Positions 7,792 to 17,389 of a stretch of 64,000 nucleotides of DNA are shown here, in pieces. A model generated the notes under the pieces. The model had not been told where the DNA came from. It searched no databases and saw only the letters and a program-made list of their open reading frames with translations. Position 1 is the first letter of the stretch, and each line of letters begins with the position of its first letter. Made by a program: the position numbers and the translations under genes. The stretch comes from PNNG01 sp046291695. Lineage in GTDB: Bacteria; Bacteroidota; Bacteroidia; UBA7662. Location of the stretch: positions 1-64,000 of the forward strand of contig JBKBSO010000001.1 of assembly GCA_046291695.1 (NCBI GenBank), in the 5' to 3' direction.

Positions 7792-7938
7792 ATGAAGCAA
7801 CATTTCAAGGGTAATTTGGCAGCACAGGTGGAGGCGGCATTTGGCAAATACCCGGTAATTCCCTCACAGGACCACGATAATGGGAAAAACTATACGTTGT
7901 ACCCCACTTTGTTGATAAACCCTGCCATCTGGGGATGA
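7792..7938 (+). CDS. Possible small protein or gene remnant (48 residues)
   Basis: A short open frame MKQHFKGNLAAQVEAAFGKY... ends ...LLINPAIWG in the gap of about 320 bp between the convergent dapB and ruvB genes. It has ordinary codon use, but no recognised domain, no clear ribosome site and no promoter box. It could be a remnant of a larger gene. The rest of the gap shows nothing recognisable. Confidence 0.25.
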   Translation: MKQHFKGNLAAQVEAAFGKYPVIPSQDHDNGKNYTLYPTLLINPAIWG

Positions 7939-8027
7939 AAAAGGGGCCTTATCAAGCAAAGCACCCTTTAAAGCTAAACAATATGGTATTGAATCCTGAA
8001 TCTTGAATACCTTGGACGCAGTCCGGC

Positions 8028-9056
8028 TTATTCAAACAAAGTCCCCATACTGCCTGGAAACTTCTTATTGAGGTGTTTGTACGCAGCTTCGGTGACTTCG
8101 CGACCTCGTGGGGTTCGCTTGAGGTATCCTTCCTGAATGAGGAATGGTTCATAAACCTCTTCGATGGTGCCGGCATCTTCACCTACTGCTGTGGCAATGG
8201 TGGTTAATCCCACAGGACCGCCCTTAAACTTGTCGATGATGGTGTTGAGGATGCGGTTGTCCATTTCATCCAAGCCATGCTGATCAACATGCAAGGCCTC
8301 GAGGGCAATCTTAGCAATCTCCGATGAAATGATGCCTTTGCCCTTTACCTGAGCAAAATCGCGGGTACGACGCAGCAGCGCATTGGCAATCCGGGGTGTG
8401 CCGCGCGAGCGACGAGCTATTTCAAAAGCACCTGTTTCTTCTATGGGTACATTTAGTATTTCTGCCGACCTTATCACGATGTTAGTGAGTAGTTTAGCAT
8501 CGTAATATTCAAGCCGTGCATTAATTCCAAACCGGGCACGTAAGGGGGCGGTAAGCAAGCCCGAACGGGTGGTGGCGCCTACCAAAGTAAAAGGATTGAC
8601 GGCAATTTGTACCGAGCGTGCATTGGGTCCGGTATCGATCATGATGTCGATTTTGTAATCTTCCATGGCCGAGTAGAGGTATTCTTCTACTACCGGACTC
8701 AATCGGTGAATTTCGTCGATAAACAATACATCGCCCGTATCGAGACCGGTGAGTAATCCGGCCAAATCGCCGGGTTTTTCGAGCACCGGACCACTTGTAA
8801 CCTTGATTCCGGCATTCATTTCATTGGCTATGATGTGGGCGAGGGTAGTTTTGCCTAAACCTGGAGGGCCATGCAGCAATACATGGTCGAGCGATTCTTC
8901 ACGCATCCGAGCGGCCTGTACAAAAATCAGCAGATTGTCAAGCACCTTGCGCTGACCAGTAAAATCGTCGAAAGTTTTTGGTCGTAAAAAGCGTTCGAGC
9001 TCCCGATCGTGATTGTCGAGTTTTTCTTCGTTGCCGTCGAAAGGGTGGTTGCGCAT
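8028..9056 (-). CDS. ruvB: Holliday junction branch migration helicase RuvB
   Basis: This 342-residue AAA+ motor drives RuvA-bound Holliday junction migration during recombination. The sequence shows RPKTFDDFTGQ at 25-35, Walker A HGPPGLGKTTLA at 62-73, Walker B LFIDEIHRL near 111, sensor 1 VGATTRSGLL, the arginine finger region APLRARFG, and a C-terminal winged helix ending with YLKRTPRGREVTEAAY. Length and motifs are complete. A TATTTTTG box lies only four bases before the ATG, suggesting a leaderless transcript. ruvA and ruvC are not in the window. Confidence 0.97.
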   Translation of the reverse strand: MRNHPFDGNEEKLDNHDRELERFLRPKTFDDFTGQRKVLDNLLIFVQAARMREESLDHVLLHGPPGLGKTTLAHIIANEMNAGIKVTSGPVLEKPGDLAGLLTGLDTGDVLFIDEIHRLSPVVEEYLYSAMEDYKIDIMIDTGPNARSVQIAVNPFTLVGATTRSGLLTAPLRARFGINARLEYYDAKLLTNIVIRSAEILNVPIEETGAFEIARRSRGTPRIANALLRRTRDFAQVKGKGIISSEIAKIALEALHVDQHGLDEMDNRILNTIIDKFKGGPVGLTTIATAVGEDAGTIEEVYEPFLIQEGYLKRTPRGREVTEAAYKHLNKKFPGSMGTLFE

Positions 9057-9060
9057 GGGT

Positions 9061-9068
9061 CAAAAATA
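9061..9068 (-). promoter_or_regulatory. -7 box TATTTTTG four bases before the ruvB start
   Basis: Exact TAnnTTTG match with spacer ACCC before the ATG. By comparison with tRNA-Ser (box 5 nt before the mature end), transcription should begin at or next to the start codon. Confidence 0.6.
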
Positions 9069-9296
9069 CGGGATGATTAGCAAACTGGATGGCTATATAC
9101 ACAGAATTTCTGGTGTTGTTTCATTTTGGACATTCCTACACCGGTTAGGGGTTTATGTTTGCCGCAAAGTAGGCCTGCCATAAAGCTGCCATGAACTTAC
9201 ACCGGTAAAAAATGTTTAAACTTTGATTTTGCACGGAACTAGTCCGGTATTTTGCCGTTATAATTGTTAATTTCGGGCATCAAAACAGTATTTATC

Positions 9297-10040
9297 TTGA
9301 ACGATTCATTGGTTATTATACCGACCTATAACGAGAAGGAGAACGCAGAACTCATCATCAGAAAGGTGTTTTCGTTGCCTGAAGCTTATGATCTACTGAT
9401 TGTAGACGATAATTCGCCCGACGGAACCCAGGAAATTATCAGGCGTTTGATGCAGGAATTTCCTGAACGCTTGTATTTATTGGCAAGGGCTGGTAAGCAG
9501 GGATTGGGAACGGCCTATATAGCTGGATTTCGCTGGGCACTGGAGCGACATTATGCCTACGTTTTTGAAATGGATGCTGATTTTTCGCACAATCCTGATG
9601 ATTTGATGCGTTTGCGCTCGGCTTGTGCAGAGGGGGCTGACTTGGCGGTTGGGTCGCGTTATGTAACCGGGGTGAATGTGGTGAACTGGCCAATGGGAAG
9701 GGTCATATTGTCGTATTTTGCCTCCAAATACGTTAAGTTAATCACAGGGATGCCCATTCATGACGCCACCGCAGGCTTTAAATGCTACCGTCGTCAGGTA
9801 TTGGAGACCATCCGCTTTGAGAAAATCAAATTTGTTGGTTATGCATTCCAGATTGAAATGAAGTTTAAAGCCTGGTTTTATGGTTTTAAGCTGGTAGAGG
9901 TGCCCATTATTTTCACAGATCGCACCCTCGGACAGAGTAAGATGTCTAAAGGTATTGTGAAAGAAGCTGCTTTAGGCGTTGTACAGCTGAAATGGTGGAG
10001 CATGGTTAGAGGAAAGAAAGGATATAATCCACCATCATGA
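9297..10040 (+). CDS. Dolichol/polyprenol-phosphate mannosyltransferase-like glycosyltransferase (GT2)
   Basis: The roughly 247-residue cytoplasmic enzyme begins LNDSLVIIPTYNEKENAELI, then LLIVDDNSPDGT, EMDADFSHNP (the DxD-type metal site) and VGSRYVTGVNV, all typical of DPM1-like GT2 enzymes. These transfer a sugar from GDP or UDP to a polyprenyl phosphate. A TTG at 9297 is taken as start because it aligns with the family N-terminus; an in-frame TTG at 9264 is the alternative. No C-terminal membrane domain is present. The stop overlaps the next gene as ATGATGA, making it the first gene of the RND pump operon. Confidence 0.88.
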   Translation: MNDSLVIIPTYNEKENAELIIRKVFSLPEAYDLLIVDDNSPDGTQEIIRRLMQEFPERLYLLARAGKQGLGTAYIAGFRWALERHYAYVFEMDADFSHNPDDLMRLRSACAEGADLAVGSRYVTGVNVVNWPMGRVILSYFASKYVKLITGMPIHDATAGFKCYRRQVLETIRFEKIKFVGYAFQIEMKFKAWFYGFKLVEVPIIFTDRTLGQSKMSKGIVKEAALGVVQLKWWSMVRGKKGYNPPS

Positions 10041-11083
10041 TGAAAAAAACAGACCGTTTAGTGGTCTTTGCCCTACTGTTGATGAGTTGGGGCTGTTCAA
10101 ACAGCAAAACTGAGTCGCAACAAGCCCGACCTGCAGCTTCGGCCTTGCCCACGGTAAAGGTACAGGTGATGAAGCCCGAGTTGTATCGCGAAGAGATCCG
10201 TTTGAGCGGTAGTTTAGTGGCCAGTGAAGCAGTACAATTGAGTACCGAAGCGGCAGGACGAATTACTTACCTTAATTTGCGTGAAGGGGAAAAGGTGCAA
10301 GCAGGAGAGGTGCTACTACGCTTAAACAGCGACGATTTGCAAGCCCAACTCCGCAAGCACGAGGCGGTATTGGCGGAGCTAAAAAGTCGAGAGATACGCC
10401 AAAAGGCGCTCTTGCAGCGAGAAGCCATTAGCCAGCAGGAATACGATCAACTGCAGGCAGAGATATTGGTAGTCGAAGCCGAACGTGCCCTCACCCAGGC
10501 GCAAATTGAAAAAACCATATTGGTTGCACCATTCAGTGGTCGGGTAGGCCTTCGCTACATCAGTCAAGGCGCCTTTCTTGCGCAAAATAGCCTGGTAGCC
10601 GAATTGGTGAATGCCGATCCGATGTACATCGATTTCGCTGTGCCCGAAAAGTATGCATCCCGGGTTCATAACGGCATGATGTTGCACTACATGGTAGAAA
10701 ATTTGCGTGATACGTTTAGTGCGCGTATTGTGGCCTTGGCGCCACGAATCGACCCCGATAGTCGCAGTTTACAACTGAGGGCCGCTACAGCAAATCCTTC
10801 AGGCAAGCTTATCGCCGGTGCCTTTGCCCGTATTCGCTTACCCCTCGAAGAAATTCCAGATGCCCTTATGCTCAAGAATACGGCTATTGTGCCGGATATG
10901 ACCAGTAAAAAAGTGTTTGTATTGCGCAATGGGTTGATTACGGCTACGACCGTTGAAAGTGCTAATCGCGAAGCAGAATTTGTAAGGATCATCAGCGGGT
11001 TATCGGCCGGAGATACGGTGGTAACCTCAGGAATCTTAAAGGTACGACCCGGTGTGGCGGTCGAAATACTGGAGGTAAACTAA
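10037..11083 (+). CDS. RND efflux periplasmic adaptor (membrane fusion lipoprotein)
   Basis: This 348-residue AcrA/MexE-type adaptor has a lipoprotein signal (cysteine in LLLMSWGCS near residue 21). A barrel-sandwich (lipoyl) half with GRITYLNLREGEKVQAGEVLLRL near 80 (core LREGEKVQAGEVLL) follows, then a coiled-coil hairpin around 110-160. The returning half is APFSGRVGLRYISQGAF, with a C-terminal membrane-proximal domain after it. Such proteins link an inner-membrane RND pump to a TolC channel. It overlaps the glycosyltransferase start-to-stop and is followed directly by the pump gene. Confidence 0.92.
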   Translation: MMKKTDRLVVFALLLMSWGCSNSKTESQQARPAASALPTVKVQVMKPELYREEIRLSGSLVASEAVQLSTEAAGRITYLNLREGEKVQAGEVLLRLNSDDLQAQLRKHEAVLAELKSREIRQKALLQREAISQQEYDQLQAEILVVEAERALTQAQIEKTILVAPFSGRVGLRYISQGAFLAQNSLVAELVNADPMYIDFAVPEKYASRVHNGMMLHYMVENLRDTFSARIVALAPRIDPDSRSLQLRAATANPSGKLIAGAFARIRLPLEEIPDALMLKNTAIVPDMTSKKVFVLRNGLITATTVESANREAEFVRIISGLSAGDTVVTSGILKVRPGVAVEILEVN

Positions 11084-14000
11084 ATGAGTTTATCCTCAGT
11101 AGCCATCCGCCGCCCTGTACTCACCATGGTGCTCTCGTTGGTGATTTTGCTGCTTGGCTTTATTTCATTTCGCTTTTTAGGCGTGCGAGAATACCCTTCG
11201 GTAGATGCACCAGTTATTACGGTTACCACCAATTATGTAGGTGCTAATGCCGATATTATCGAATCCCAAGTCACCGAGCCGCTCGAAGAATCACTGAACG
11301 GCATTGCCGGTATTCGTTCGCTCAACTCGGTAAGTCGCGATGGACGCTCTACCATTACCGTAGAATTTGAGCTGGAAATTGATATGGAAGCGGCTGCCAA
11401 CGATGTGCGCGATCGGGTTTCGCGAGCCATATCGAACCTGCCGCCCGATGTGGACCCGCCCACAGTGGCCAAGTCGGATGCTGATGCCAATCCCATTCTC
11501 TTTCTCAACATCAAAAGCAGCAGCCGCGATTTGCTCGATTTATCAGACATTGCCGAACGTGTGTTTAAGGAGCGGCTTCAAACCATCAACGGCGTAAGTG
11601 AAGTGCGTATTTGGGGTCAGAAAAAATATTCGATGCGCCTCTGGCTCGATCCGGCCCGTTTGGTAGCCTACAAATTAAGTCCGCTTGATGTACGCAATGC
11701 CTTGCTTAACGAAAATGTAGAGCTACCCTCCGGGGCGCTCGAAGGTGCCGATATTGAACTAACCGTTCGGACTTCGGGTCGATTAAGCAGGCCGGAGGAA
11801 TTCGAAAATTTGATTTTGAAGGTAGATGGTGATCAACTAATTCGTTTGCGAGATGTGGGTTTTGCCCGCTTGGAAGCCGAAAACCTACGTACCCTGTTGA
11901 GGCGCGACGGGATACCCATGGTAGGCACGGTCATAATTCCACAACCCGGTTCCAATTATATCGACATTGCCGATGCCTTTTATGAGCGGGTAGAAGAAAT
12001 AAAGCGTAATCTGCCTGAGGATATTGAGTTACAGATTGGTTTCGATACCACCCAATACATCCGGAACTCGATTACCGAGGTGAAGAATACCATTTTCACT
12101 GCCTTTATTCTGGTGGTGCTCATCATCTTCTTGTTTCTGAGGAATTGGCGTACCACTATCATTCCGGTGTTGGTGATTCCCATTTCGCTCATCGGCGCCT
12201 TTTTTGTGATGTACTTGGCAGGTTTTTCCATCAATGTCCTTACCCTTTTGGGTATTGTGCTGGCCATTGGCCTGGTGGTTGACGATGCCATTGTGGTGCT
12301 CGAGAATATTTTTGCTAAGATAGAACAAGGGATTCCCCCGATGGAAGCCGCCTATAAGGGCGCAGGGGAGATCTTTTTTGCGGTGATTGCTACCACCATT
12401 ACCTTGGTTGCCGTTTTTTTGCCCATCATTTTCCTACAAGGAATTACCGGTAGGCTGTTTACCGAATTTGGGCTGGTGATTGCCGGTGCGGTCATCATTT
12501 CTTCTTTTGTAGCCCTCACGCTTACTCCCATGCTTTCGGCACGTTTGCTCAAAAAAAGCAAAGGACATAGCCGTATTTGGCAATGGAGCGAGCGCCTATT
12601 CACCCATTTAGGACTTGCCTATAAGCAAAGTCTGGTATGGGTAATGCGTCGTCGCTGGCTTGCCTTTGTGGTGTTGGCCCTATCTCTGGGGCTTGCGGTT
12701 GGGTTGGGAGCCCGATTGCCTTCGGAACTGGCGCCACTGGAAGACCGTTCTGATATACGTATTTTTGCCACAGCCCAGGAGGGAGCAACTTTTGAGTTTA
12801 TGGACGCATATATGGAAGAATTGCTTGAGTTTGCCCGTACCGAAATTCCTGAGCATGCTTCCATCATCACCGTAACCTCGCCCGGCTTTGGAGCTTCATC
12901 GAGTACCAATTCAGGCTTTTCGCGCGTAATTTTGAAGCATCCATCAGCACGTGAGCGTAGCCAGATGGAGGTAGCCGATGCGCTGACCAAAGCCGTAAAT
13001 CTCTTGCCCGAAGCCCGGTCGTTTGTGTTTCAGCAGCAAACTTTTGGTGCTCGAAATGCCGGTTTGCCTATTCAGTATGTCATACAGGCTCCTAATTTTG
13101 AAAGGTTGAAGGAGATGTTGCCAACATTCCTCAAGGCGGCGGCTGAAGACCCAACCTTTAGTTTTGTGGATGTAAATCTCAAGTTCAACAAGCCGGAAAT
13201 TTCTGTTGAAATTGACCGGAACAAGGCGCGTAACCTGGGGGTGTCGGTGCTCGATATCGCCCAAACCTTGCAGTTTGGTTTATCGGGGCAACGCTTCGGC
13301 TATTTTATTATGGACGGCAAGCAGTACCAGGTGATTGGGCAGTTAAGCCGTGAAAACCGCAATGAGCCGGGCGATTTACAGTCGCTTTTTGTGCGCAACG
13401 ACCGGGGGGAAATGGTACAGCTCGATAATTTGGTAAAACTCAGCGAAGAAACCAGCCCTTTACAGCGTTTCAGATTCAATAGATACGTGTCGGCTACAGT
13501 ATCGGCCAATTTGTCGCCGGGCAAAACCATTGGTCAGGGGCTCGATGCCATGGATGCCCTGGCTACTGAGTTGCTGCCCGATGATTTCCGCACAGCACTG
13601 GATGGGCCATCCAAAGAATTCCGCGAGTCGAGTTCCAGCCTACGTTTTGCCTTCTTGCTGGCTTTGGTGCTTATTTACCTCGTGCTTTCGGCCCAGTTTG
13701 AGAGCTTTCGAGATCCCTTTATCATCATGTTTACCGTGCCCTTGGCCTTGGCCGGAGCCATCGTATCGCTTTATCTGTATGGTCAAACCCTCAATGTTTT
13801 CAGTCAGATAGGCATCATCATGCTTATTGGTTTGGTTACTAAAAATGGAATATTGATCGTGGAGTTCGCCAACCAGCGCAAAGAGGCCGGAATGCGGAAG
13901 ATGAATGCCATCATCGATGCGGCGGAGGCACGTTTTAGGCCGATATTAATGACCTCGCTCTCCACCATTTTGGGCATTTTGCCCATTGCCCTTGCCTTGG

Positions 14001-14143
14001 GTGAAGGATCTGAAAGCCGGGTACCCATGGGTATTGCGGTGGTTGGCGGTATGTTGTTTAGCTCTGTGCTTACTTTATACATCATTCCGGCCATGTACAG
14101 CTATATTTCGGTAGACCTTAAAAAAGGAAAAGATGCGAAATAA
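11084..14143 (+). CDS. RND efflux pump, inner-membrane permease (AcrB/MexF, HAE1 type)
   Basis: This 1019-residue, 12-TM pump has the two-fold repeat with large periplasmic loops. It opens MSLSSVAIRRPVLTMVLSLV. TM4 carries the proton-relay pair in IGLVVDDAIVVLENI near residue 396, and the second half has GIIMLIGLVTKNGILIVEF and the family motif RFRPILMTSLSTILG. It uses the proton gradient to expel drugs or other toxic molecules through the adaptor and the TolC channel encoded next door. The substrate is not predictable. It starts at the base after the adaptor stop and overlaps tolC by 11 bp. Confidence 0.94.
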   Translation: MSLSSVAIRRPVLTMVLSLVILLLGFISFRFLGVREYPSVDAPVITVTTNYVGANADIIESQVTEPLEESLNGIAGIRSLNSVSRDGRSTITVEFELEIDMEAAANDVRDRVSRAISNLPPDVDPPTVAKSDADANPILFLNIKSSSRDLLDLSDIAERVFKERLQTINGVSEVRIWGQKKYSMRLWLDPARLVAYKLSPLDVRNALLNENVELPSGALEGADIELTVRTSGRLSRPEEFENLILKVDGDQLIRLRDVGFARLEAENLRTLLRRDGIPMVGTVIIPQPGSNYIDIADAFYERVEEIKRNLPEDIELQIGFDTTQYIRNSITEVKNTIFTAFILVVLIIFLFLRNWRTTIIPVLVIPISLIGAFFVMYLAGFSINVLTLLGIVLAIGLVVDDAIVVLENIFAKIEQGIPPMEAAYKGAGEIFFAVIATTITLVAVFLPIIFLQGITGRLFTEFGLVIAGAVIISSFVALTLTPMLSARLLKKSKGHSRIWQWSERLFTHLGLAYKQSLVWVMRRRWLAFVVLALSLGLAVGLGARLPSELAPLEDRSDIRIFATAQEGATFEFMDAYMEELLEFARTEIPEHASIITVTSPGFGASSSTNSGFSRVILKHPSARERSQMEVADALTKAVNLLPEARSFVFQQQTFGARNAGLPIQYVIQAPNFERLKEMLPTFLKAAAEDPTFSFVDVNLKFNKPEISVEIDRNKARNLGVSVLDIAQTLQFGLSGQRFGYFIMDGKQYQVIGQLSRENRNEPGDLQSLFVRNDRGEMVQLDNLVKLSEETSPLQRFRFNRYVSATVSANLSPGKTIGQGLDAMDALATELLPDDFRTALDGPSKEFRESSSSLRFAFLLALVLIYLVLSAQFESFRDPFIIMFTVPLALAGAIVSLYLYGQTLNVFSQIGIIMLIGLVTKNGILIVEFANQRKEAGMRKMNAIIDAAEARFRPILMTSLSTILGILPIALALGEGSESRVPMGIAVVGGMLFSSVLTLYIIPAMYSYISVDLKKGKDAK

Positions 14144-15437
14144 ATGGATCCTGCTTATGGCCTTACTTGGCTCAGCCCAGCAGCTATGGGGGCAAGAAAA
14201 ACTACCGCTAAACACCGCTGTAGAAATTGCACTCGAAAAGAATTTCGATATTCGTATTGCCCAAAATAATGCGGCTATTGCCCGCAATAACCATAGTTTT
14301 GGTGAAGCCGGGATGTTGCCTGGGGTGATGCTGAGCTCGGAGTCGGCCGGTTCACGCAATAACGTACGCCAAGAGTTCATCAACGGCAATGTCCTCGAAA
14401 ACCCGAGTGCCGACCAACAATCGTTGAATACCAATGTGATGCTGAATTGGACGATTTTCGACGGCATGGCCATGTTTACCAATTACCGAAGATTAGGAGA
14501 ACTCGAAAAAATGGGGGAGTTGCAGGCGCGGGCTGCCATTGAGCAGGTAGTGGCCGATTTAACCATGACCTATTATGAGGTGGTGCAGCGCCGCCAGCAA
14601 CTGTTTTTAGCCGAAAAGTCGCTAAGCATCAGTGCTGAGCGTATGCAATTGGCCGATGAACGTTATCAACTGGGTAGTAGTTCGCGTTTGGAGTATTTGC
14701 AAGCTCGAGTCGATTATAATGCAGATCGTAGCCTTTACCTTAGTCAGTCGGAATTATACAGCCTAAGTAAAATAGAACTCAATAAGCTGTTGGGAAGAGA
14801 TGCGCTTATCGATTTTGAGCCTACTGACAGCCTACCTATTACCCAGCCGGTAGATTTTGACCTTATCCGACGGAAGGCTGAAAATGATAATGCCTGGTTG
14901 CAAATGGCCGGGTTGAATAAACAAGTCGCTGAGCTTAATCGCAAATTGGCCAATCAGGCCATGATGCCGCGAATTGATCTGATGGGAGGCTATCATGTTA
15001 ATCGTTTGGAGTCGGAGGCCGGCTTTTTGGCGCGCAACCAGAACCGTGGGCTCGACTTTGGATTACGTGCCAGCGTCAATATTTTTGATGGTTTTCGCCA
15101 GCAACGGCAGCGGCAGCAAAGTCGCATCATGAGCATGAATGCCGATTTGGAGATGGCCAAACAAGAGCAGGAAGTGTTGGCTGGTATTAGCGCCACCTAT
15201 ACCGCCTTCGAAAACAACCGTATTTTGGTGGAAATGGAAGCTGAAAATCTGGAAGTAGCCCGCCAAAATCTCGAAATTGCCCAAGAGCGATATCGCTTGG
15301 GTGCCTTGCCGGCCATTGAGTTGCGTGAAGCGCAACGCCAATTGGTGTCGGCCGAAAGTAGGCTCATTCAAGCCCGATTTTTGCTGATGGTAAACCGCAC
15401 GGAATTGTTACGTTTGAGCGGACAATTGCTCGATTAG
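14133..15437 (+). CDS. TolC-family outer membrane efflux channel
   Basis: The 434-residue protein has a signal peptide (MRNKWILLMALLGSAQQLWG) and two OEP repeats of long helices and short strands, including LNTAVEIALEKNFDIRIAQ near 27 and the matching LEIAQERYRLGALPAIELREAQ near 385. Trimers of this family form the outer-membrane and periplasmic tunnel of tripartite pumps. It is the last gene of the glycosyltransferase-adaptor-pump-channel operon. Its stop lies one base from the convergent kdsA stop, with no clear terminator between them. Confidence 0.92.
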   Translation: MRNKWILLMALLGSAQQLWGQEKLPLNTAVEIALEKNFDIRIAQNNAAIARNNHSFGEAGMLPGVMLSSESAGSRNNVRQEFINGNVLENPSADQQSLNTNVMLNWTIFDGMAMFTNYRRLGELEKMGELQARAAIEQVVADLTMTYYEVVQRRQQLFLAEKSLSISAERMQLADERYQLGSSSRLEYLQARVDYNADRSLYLSQSELYSLSKIELNKLLGRDALIDFEPTDSLPITQPVDFDLIRRKAENDNAWLQMAGLNKQVAELNRKLANQAMMPRIDLMGGYHVNRLESEAGFLARNQNRGLDFGLRASVNIFDGFRQQRQRQQSRIMSMNADLEMAKQEQEVLAGISATYTAFENNRILVEMEAENLEVARQNLEIAQERYRLGALPAIELREAQRQLVSAESRLIQARFLLMVNRTELLRLSGQLLD

Positions 15438-15438
15438 T

Positions 15439-16251
15439 TTATCCGGCAACCGCTTGTCGTATGCGAGTAAGTTGTTGCATGAGGCCCTCAAATTGGTTTA
15501 GATGTAGCATATTGGCACCATCGGATAGGGCCTTTGCAGGATGAGGATGGGTTTCGAGGAAAATTCCATCGGCTCCGGTAGCAATGGCCGCCTTGGCGAT
15601 GGTACCGATAAGTTCAGGCCTGCCACCGGTAACGCCCGTGGATTGGTTGGGCTGCTGAAGCGAATGGGTAATGTCAACAACCACAGGAACATCTAATGCT
15701 TGCATTTCGGGAATGCCCCGGAAATCTACAATCATATCGTTGTAGCCAAACATGCTGCCCCTTTCGGTAAGCATGATGTTGGTGTTGCCACCGGCACGCA
15801 CCTTTTCAACCGCAAACCGCATGGCTCCTGGCGATAGAAACTGTCCTTTTTTAATGTTGACCCATTTGCCCGTAGCCGCTGCTGCCAAAAGCAAATCGGT
15901 TTGGCGACATAAAAAGGCCGGGATTTGAAGTACATCTACAAATGCTGCAGCCATGGCTGCTTCTTCAGCCGTGTGGATATCGGTGACCACAGGAATGTTG
16001 AATGCCGCCTTGACTTTACCCAGGATATTAAGGGCTTTTTCGTCGCCTATGCCCTGAAACGAATGCATGCTTGAACGGTTGGCTTTGCGATACGACGCCT
16101 TAAACACATAAGGGATCTGCAGGCTATTACACACGTTTAAAGCATGTTCGGCTACCTGCATACAAAGTTCTTCAGATTCTACCACGCAAGGTCCGGCCAG
16201 GAGGAAAAATTGGTTGGCAGGATTACTGCCGAGCAAGGCTGCTGTATTCAT
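15439..16251 (-). CDS. kdsA: 3-deoxy-8-phosphooctulonate synthase (Kdo-8-P synthase)
   Basis: KdsA condenses arabinose 5-phosphate with phosphoenolpyruvate to give Kdo-8-phosphate for LPS inner core. The 270-residue product shows FFLLAGPCVVES, YVFKASYRKANRSS (substrate loop), VVTDIHTAEEA, the KKGQFLSP strand, VMLTERG-like IMLTERGSMFGYN, and DITHSLQQP near the end. Length is normal. Kdo-8-P phosphatase (kdsC) is at 24.8-25.3 kb in the same window. A TAGCTTTG box sits four bases before the ATG. Confidence 0.95.
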   Translation of the reverse strand: MNTAALLGSNPANQFFLLAGPCVVESEELCMQVAEHALNVCNSLQIPYVFKASYRKANRSSMHSFQGIGDEKALNILGKVKAAFNIPVVTDIHTAEEAAMAAAFVDVLQIPAFLCRQTDLLLAAAATGKWVNIKKGQFLSPGAMRFAVEKVRAGGNTNIMLTERGSMFGYNDMIVDFRGIPEMQALDVPVVVDITHSLQQPNQSTGVTGGRPELIGTIAKAAIATGADGIFLETHPHPAKALSDGANMLHLNQFEGLMQQLTRIRQAVAG

Positions 16252-16255
16252 GTTG

Positions 16256-16263
16256 CAAAGCTA
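16256..16263 (-). promoter_or_regulatory. -7 box TAGCTTTG four bases before the kdsA start
   Basis: Exact TAnnTTTG match, spacer CAAC, then ATG. Same spacing as ruvB and the RluA-type gene. Confidence 0.6.
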
Positions 16264-16292
16264 CGCAATTAGCCGTTGGCTAGGTGCTAGAA

Positions 16293-17261
16293 TCACCGCA
16301 TCATGAGGAGAAGACCAAGGAGTACGACGATTTGCGTGATAAATATCAAGCTGCCACTAAGCGCAGCCCGAGGCCCCATCTGGAGCATCTCGCGGATGTT
16401 GATGCCCAGCCCAATACCGGTCATGGCAATCAAGAGCAAATGGGTGCCAGTTTTTTCGAGTCCTTTGGTGTATGTAGGGGGGATGATGCCCGTAGAGGTA
16501 ATGGCAGCGGCCAGCAAAAAGCCCCACACATAATTTGGTATTACCGATAGGCTAAGTTGAGCGCCTTCATTGCGGTTAAAGCGCCAGCCAATGAACAAAA
16601 TTACAGGCCCGAGCATGAGGATGCGCCCCATTTTAATGAGCAGGGCCAGGGCACCCACTTCTGGATCGATGCTGTAGCCGGCCGCCACCACATGGCCTAC
16701 CGACTGCAAGATGGCACCTGTAAAGAGTGCAGTTTCGGAGGCACTGAGGCCAAAAAGATGGGCGATTGGCGGGAAGATGAAGATGCCTATGGTTCCCAAG
16801 AGGTTGACCACGGTAACGGCCAGGCCAATTTCGGTGAGACTGGCCTTGAGGCTGGGGGCGGTGGCTGCAATCGCGCTATTCCCACAAATGGCATTTCCGG
16901 CGCCCAGCAGCCAGCGCAAGCCCCGGCCCATTTTTCCGCAGTACAGCTGGGAGCTGCTCAACGCCAGCAACACCATCAGTACGATGATGAGCAAATAGTG
17001 CCAGGGCAATTGCTGAAGCAGGCGCACATTGAGCCCAAAGCCCAACAAAATCGTGGCCAGCGAAAGCAGGTGTTTTTCGGCATATTTATAAACGGCCCGT
17101 TGTGAATCTGACCACAGGATGAGGTTCCCGGCCAGGATGGCCAAAATGAGCGCCCAAGTGATGTTGCCCGGACCCGGAATTAAACCGTTGAGTAGATTGC
17201 CTGAAAAACCCAGTGCCAGCAGCACCAACCAGGCCATGATATTTTTGGGGATCTTAAACAT
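16293..17261 (-). CDS. YeiH-family putative sulfate exporter (UPF0324 membrane protein)
   Basis: About 322 residues with roughly ten hydrophobic segments and the YeiH/PSE signature blocks: LLNGLIPGPGNITWALI-like start, KHLLSLATILLGFGLNV near 65, GRGLRWLLGAGNAICGNSAIAA (core GAGNAICGNSAIAA) and LFTGAILQSVGHVVAAGY in the second half. Export of sulfate or sulfur compounds is proposed for some members but is not proven generally. An ATG at 17261 is preferred over an in-frame TTG at 17270. A TATTTGTG sequence (one mismatch to TAnnTTTG) lies four bases upstream of it. Confidence 0.85.
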   Translation of the reverse strand: MFKIPKNIMAWLVLLALGFSGNLLNGLIPGPGNITWALILAILAGNLILWSDSQRAVYKYAEKHLLSLATILLGFGLNVRLLQQLPWHYLLIIVLMVLLALSSSQLYCGKMGRGLRWLLGAGNAICGNSAIAATAPSLKASLTEIGLAVTVVNLLGTIGIFIFPPIAHLFGLSASETALFTGAILQSVGHVVAAGYSIDPEVGALALLIKMGRILMLGPVILFIGWRFNRNEGAQLSLSVIPNYVWGFLLAAAITSTGIIPPTYTKGLEKTGTHLLLIAMTGIGLGINIREMLQMGPRAALSGSLIFITQIVVLLGLLLMMR

Positions 17262-17389
17262 GCGGCACAAATATGCACATTAAGCCAATGGCTTGTGGTA
17301 ACTTGGGTTACCAAAATTGCAAGTACACATGATGGGGAGAAAAGCTAACGCATAATTCAAAAAAAAATATGTTTGAAAGTTCATATTTA

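Noticed and set aside
16557..17105. Plus-strand open frame of 182 codons
   Set aside because: Lies fully antisense to the well-supported YeiH-type gene; composition and lack of domains mark it as a shadow.
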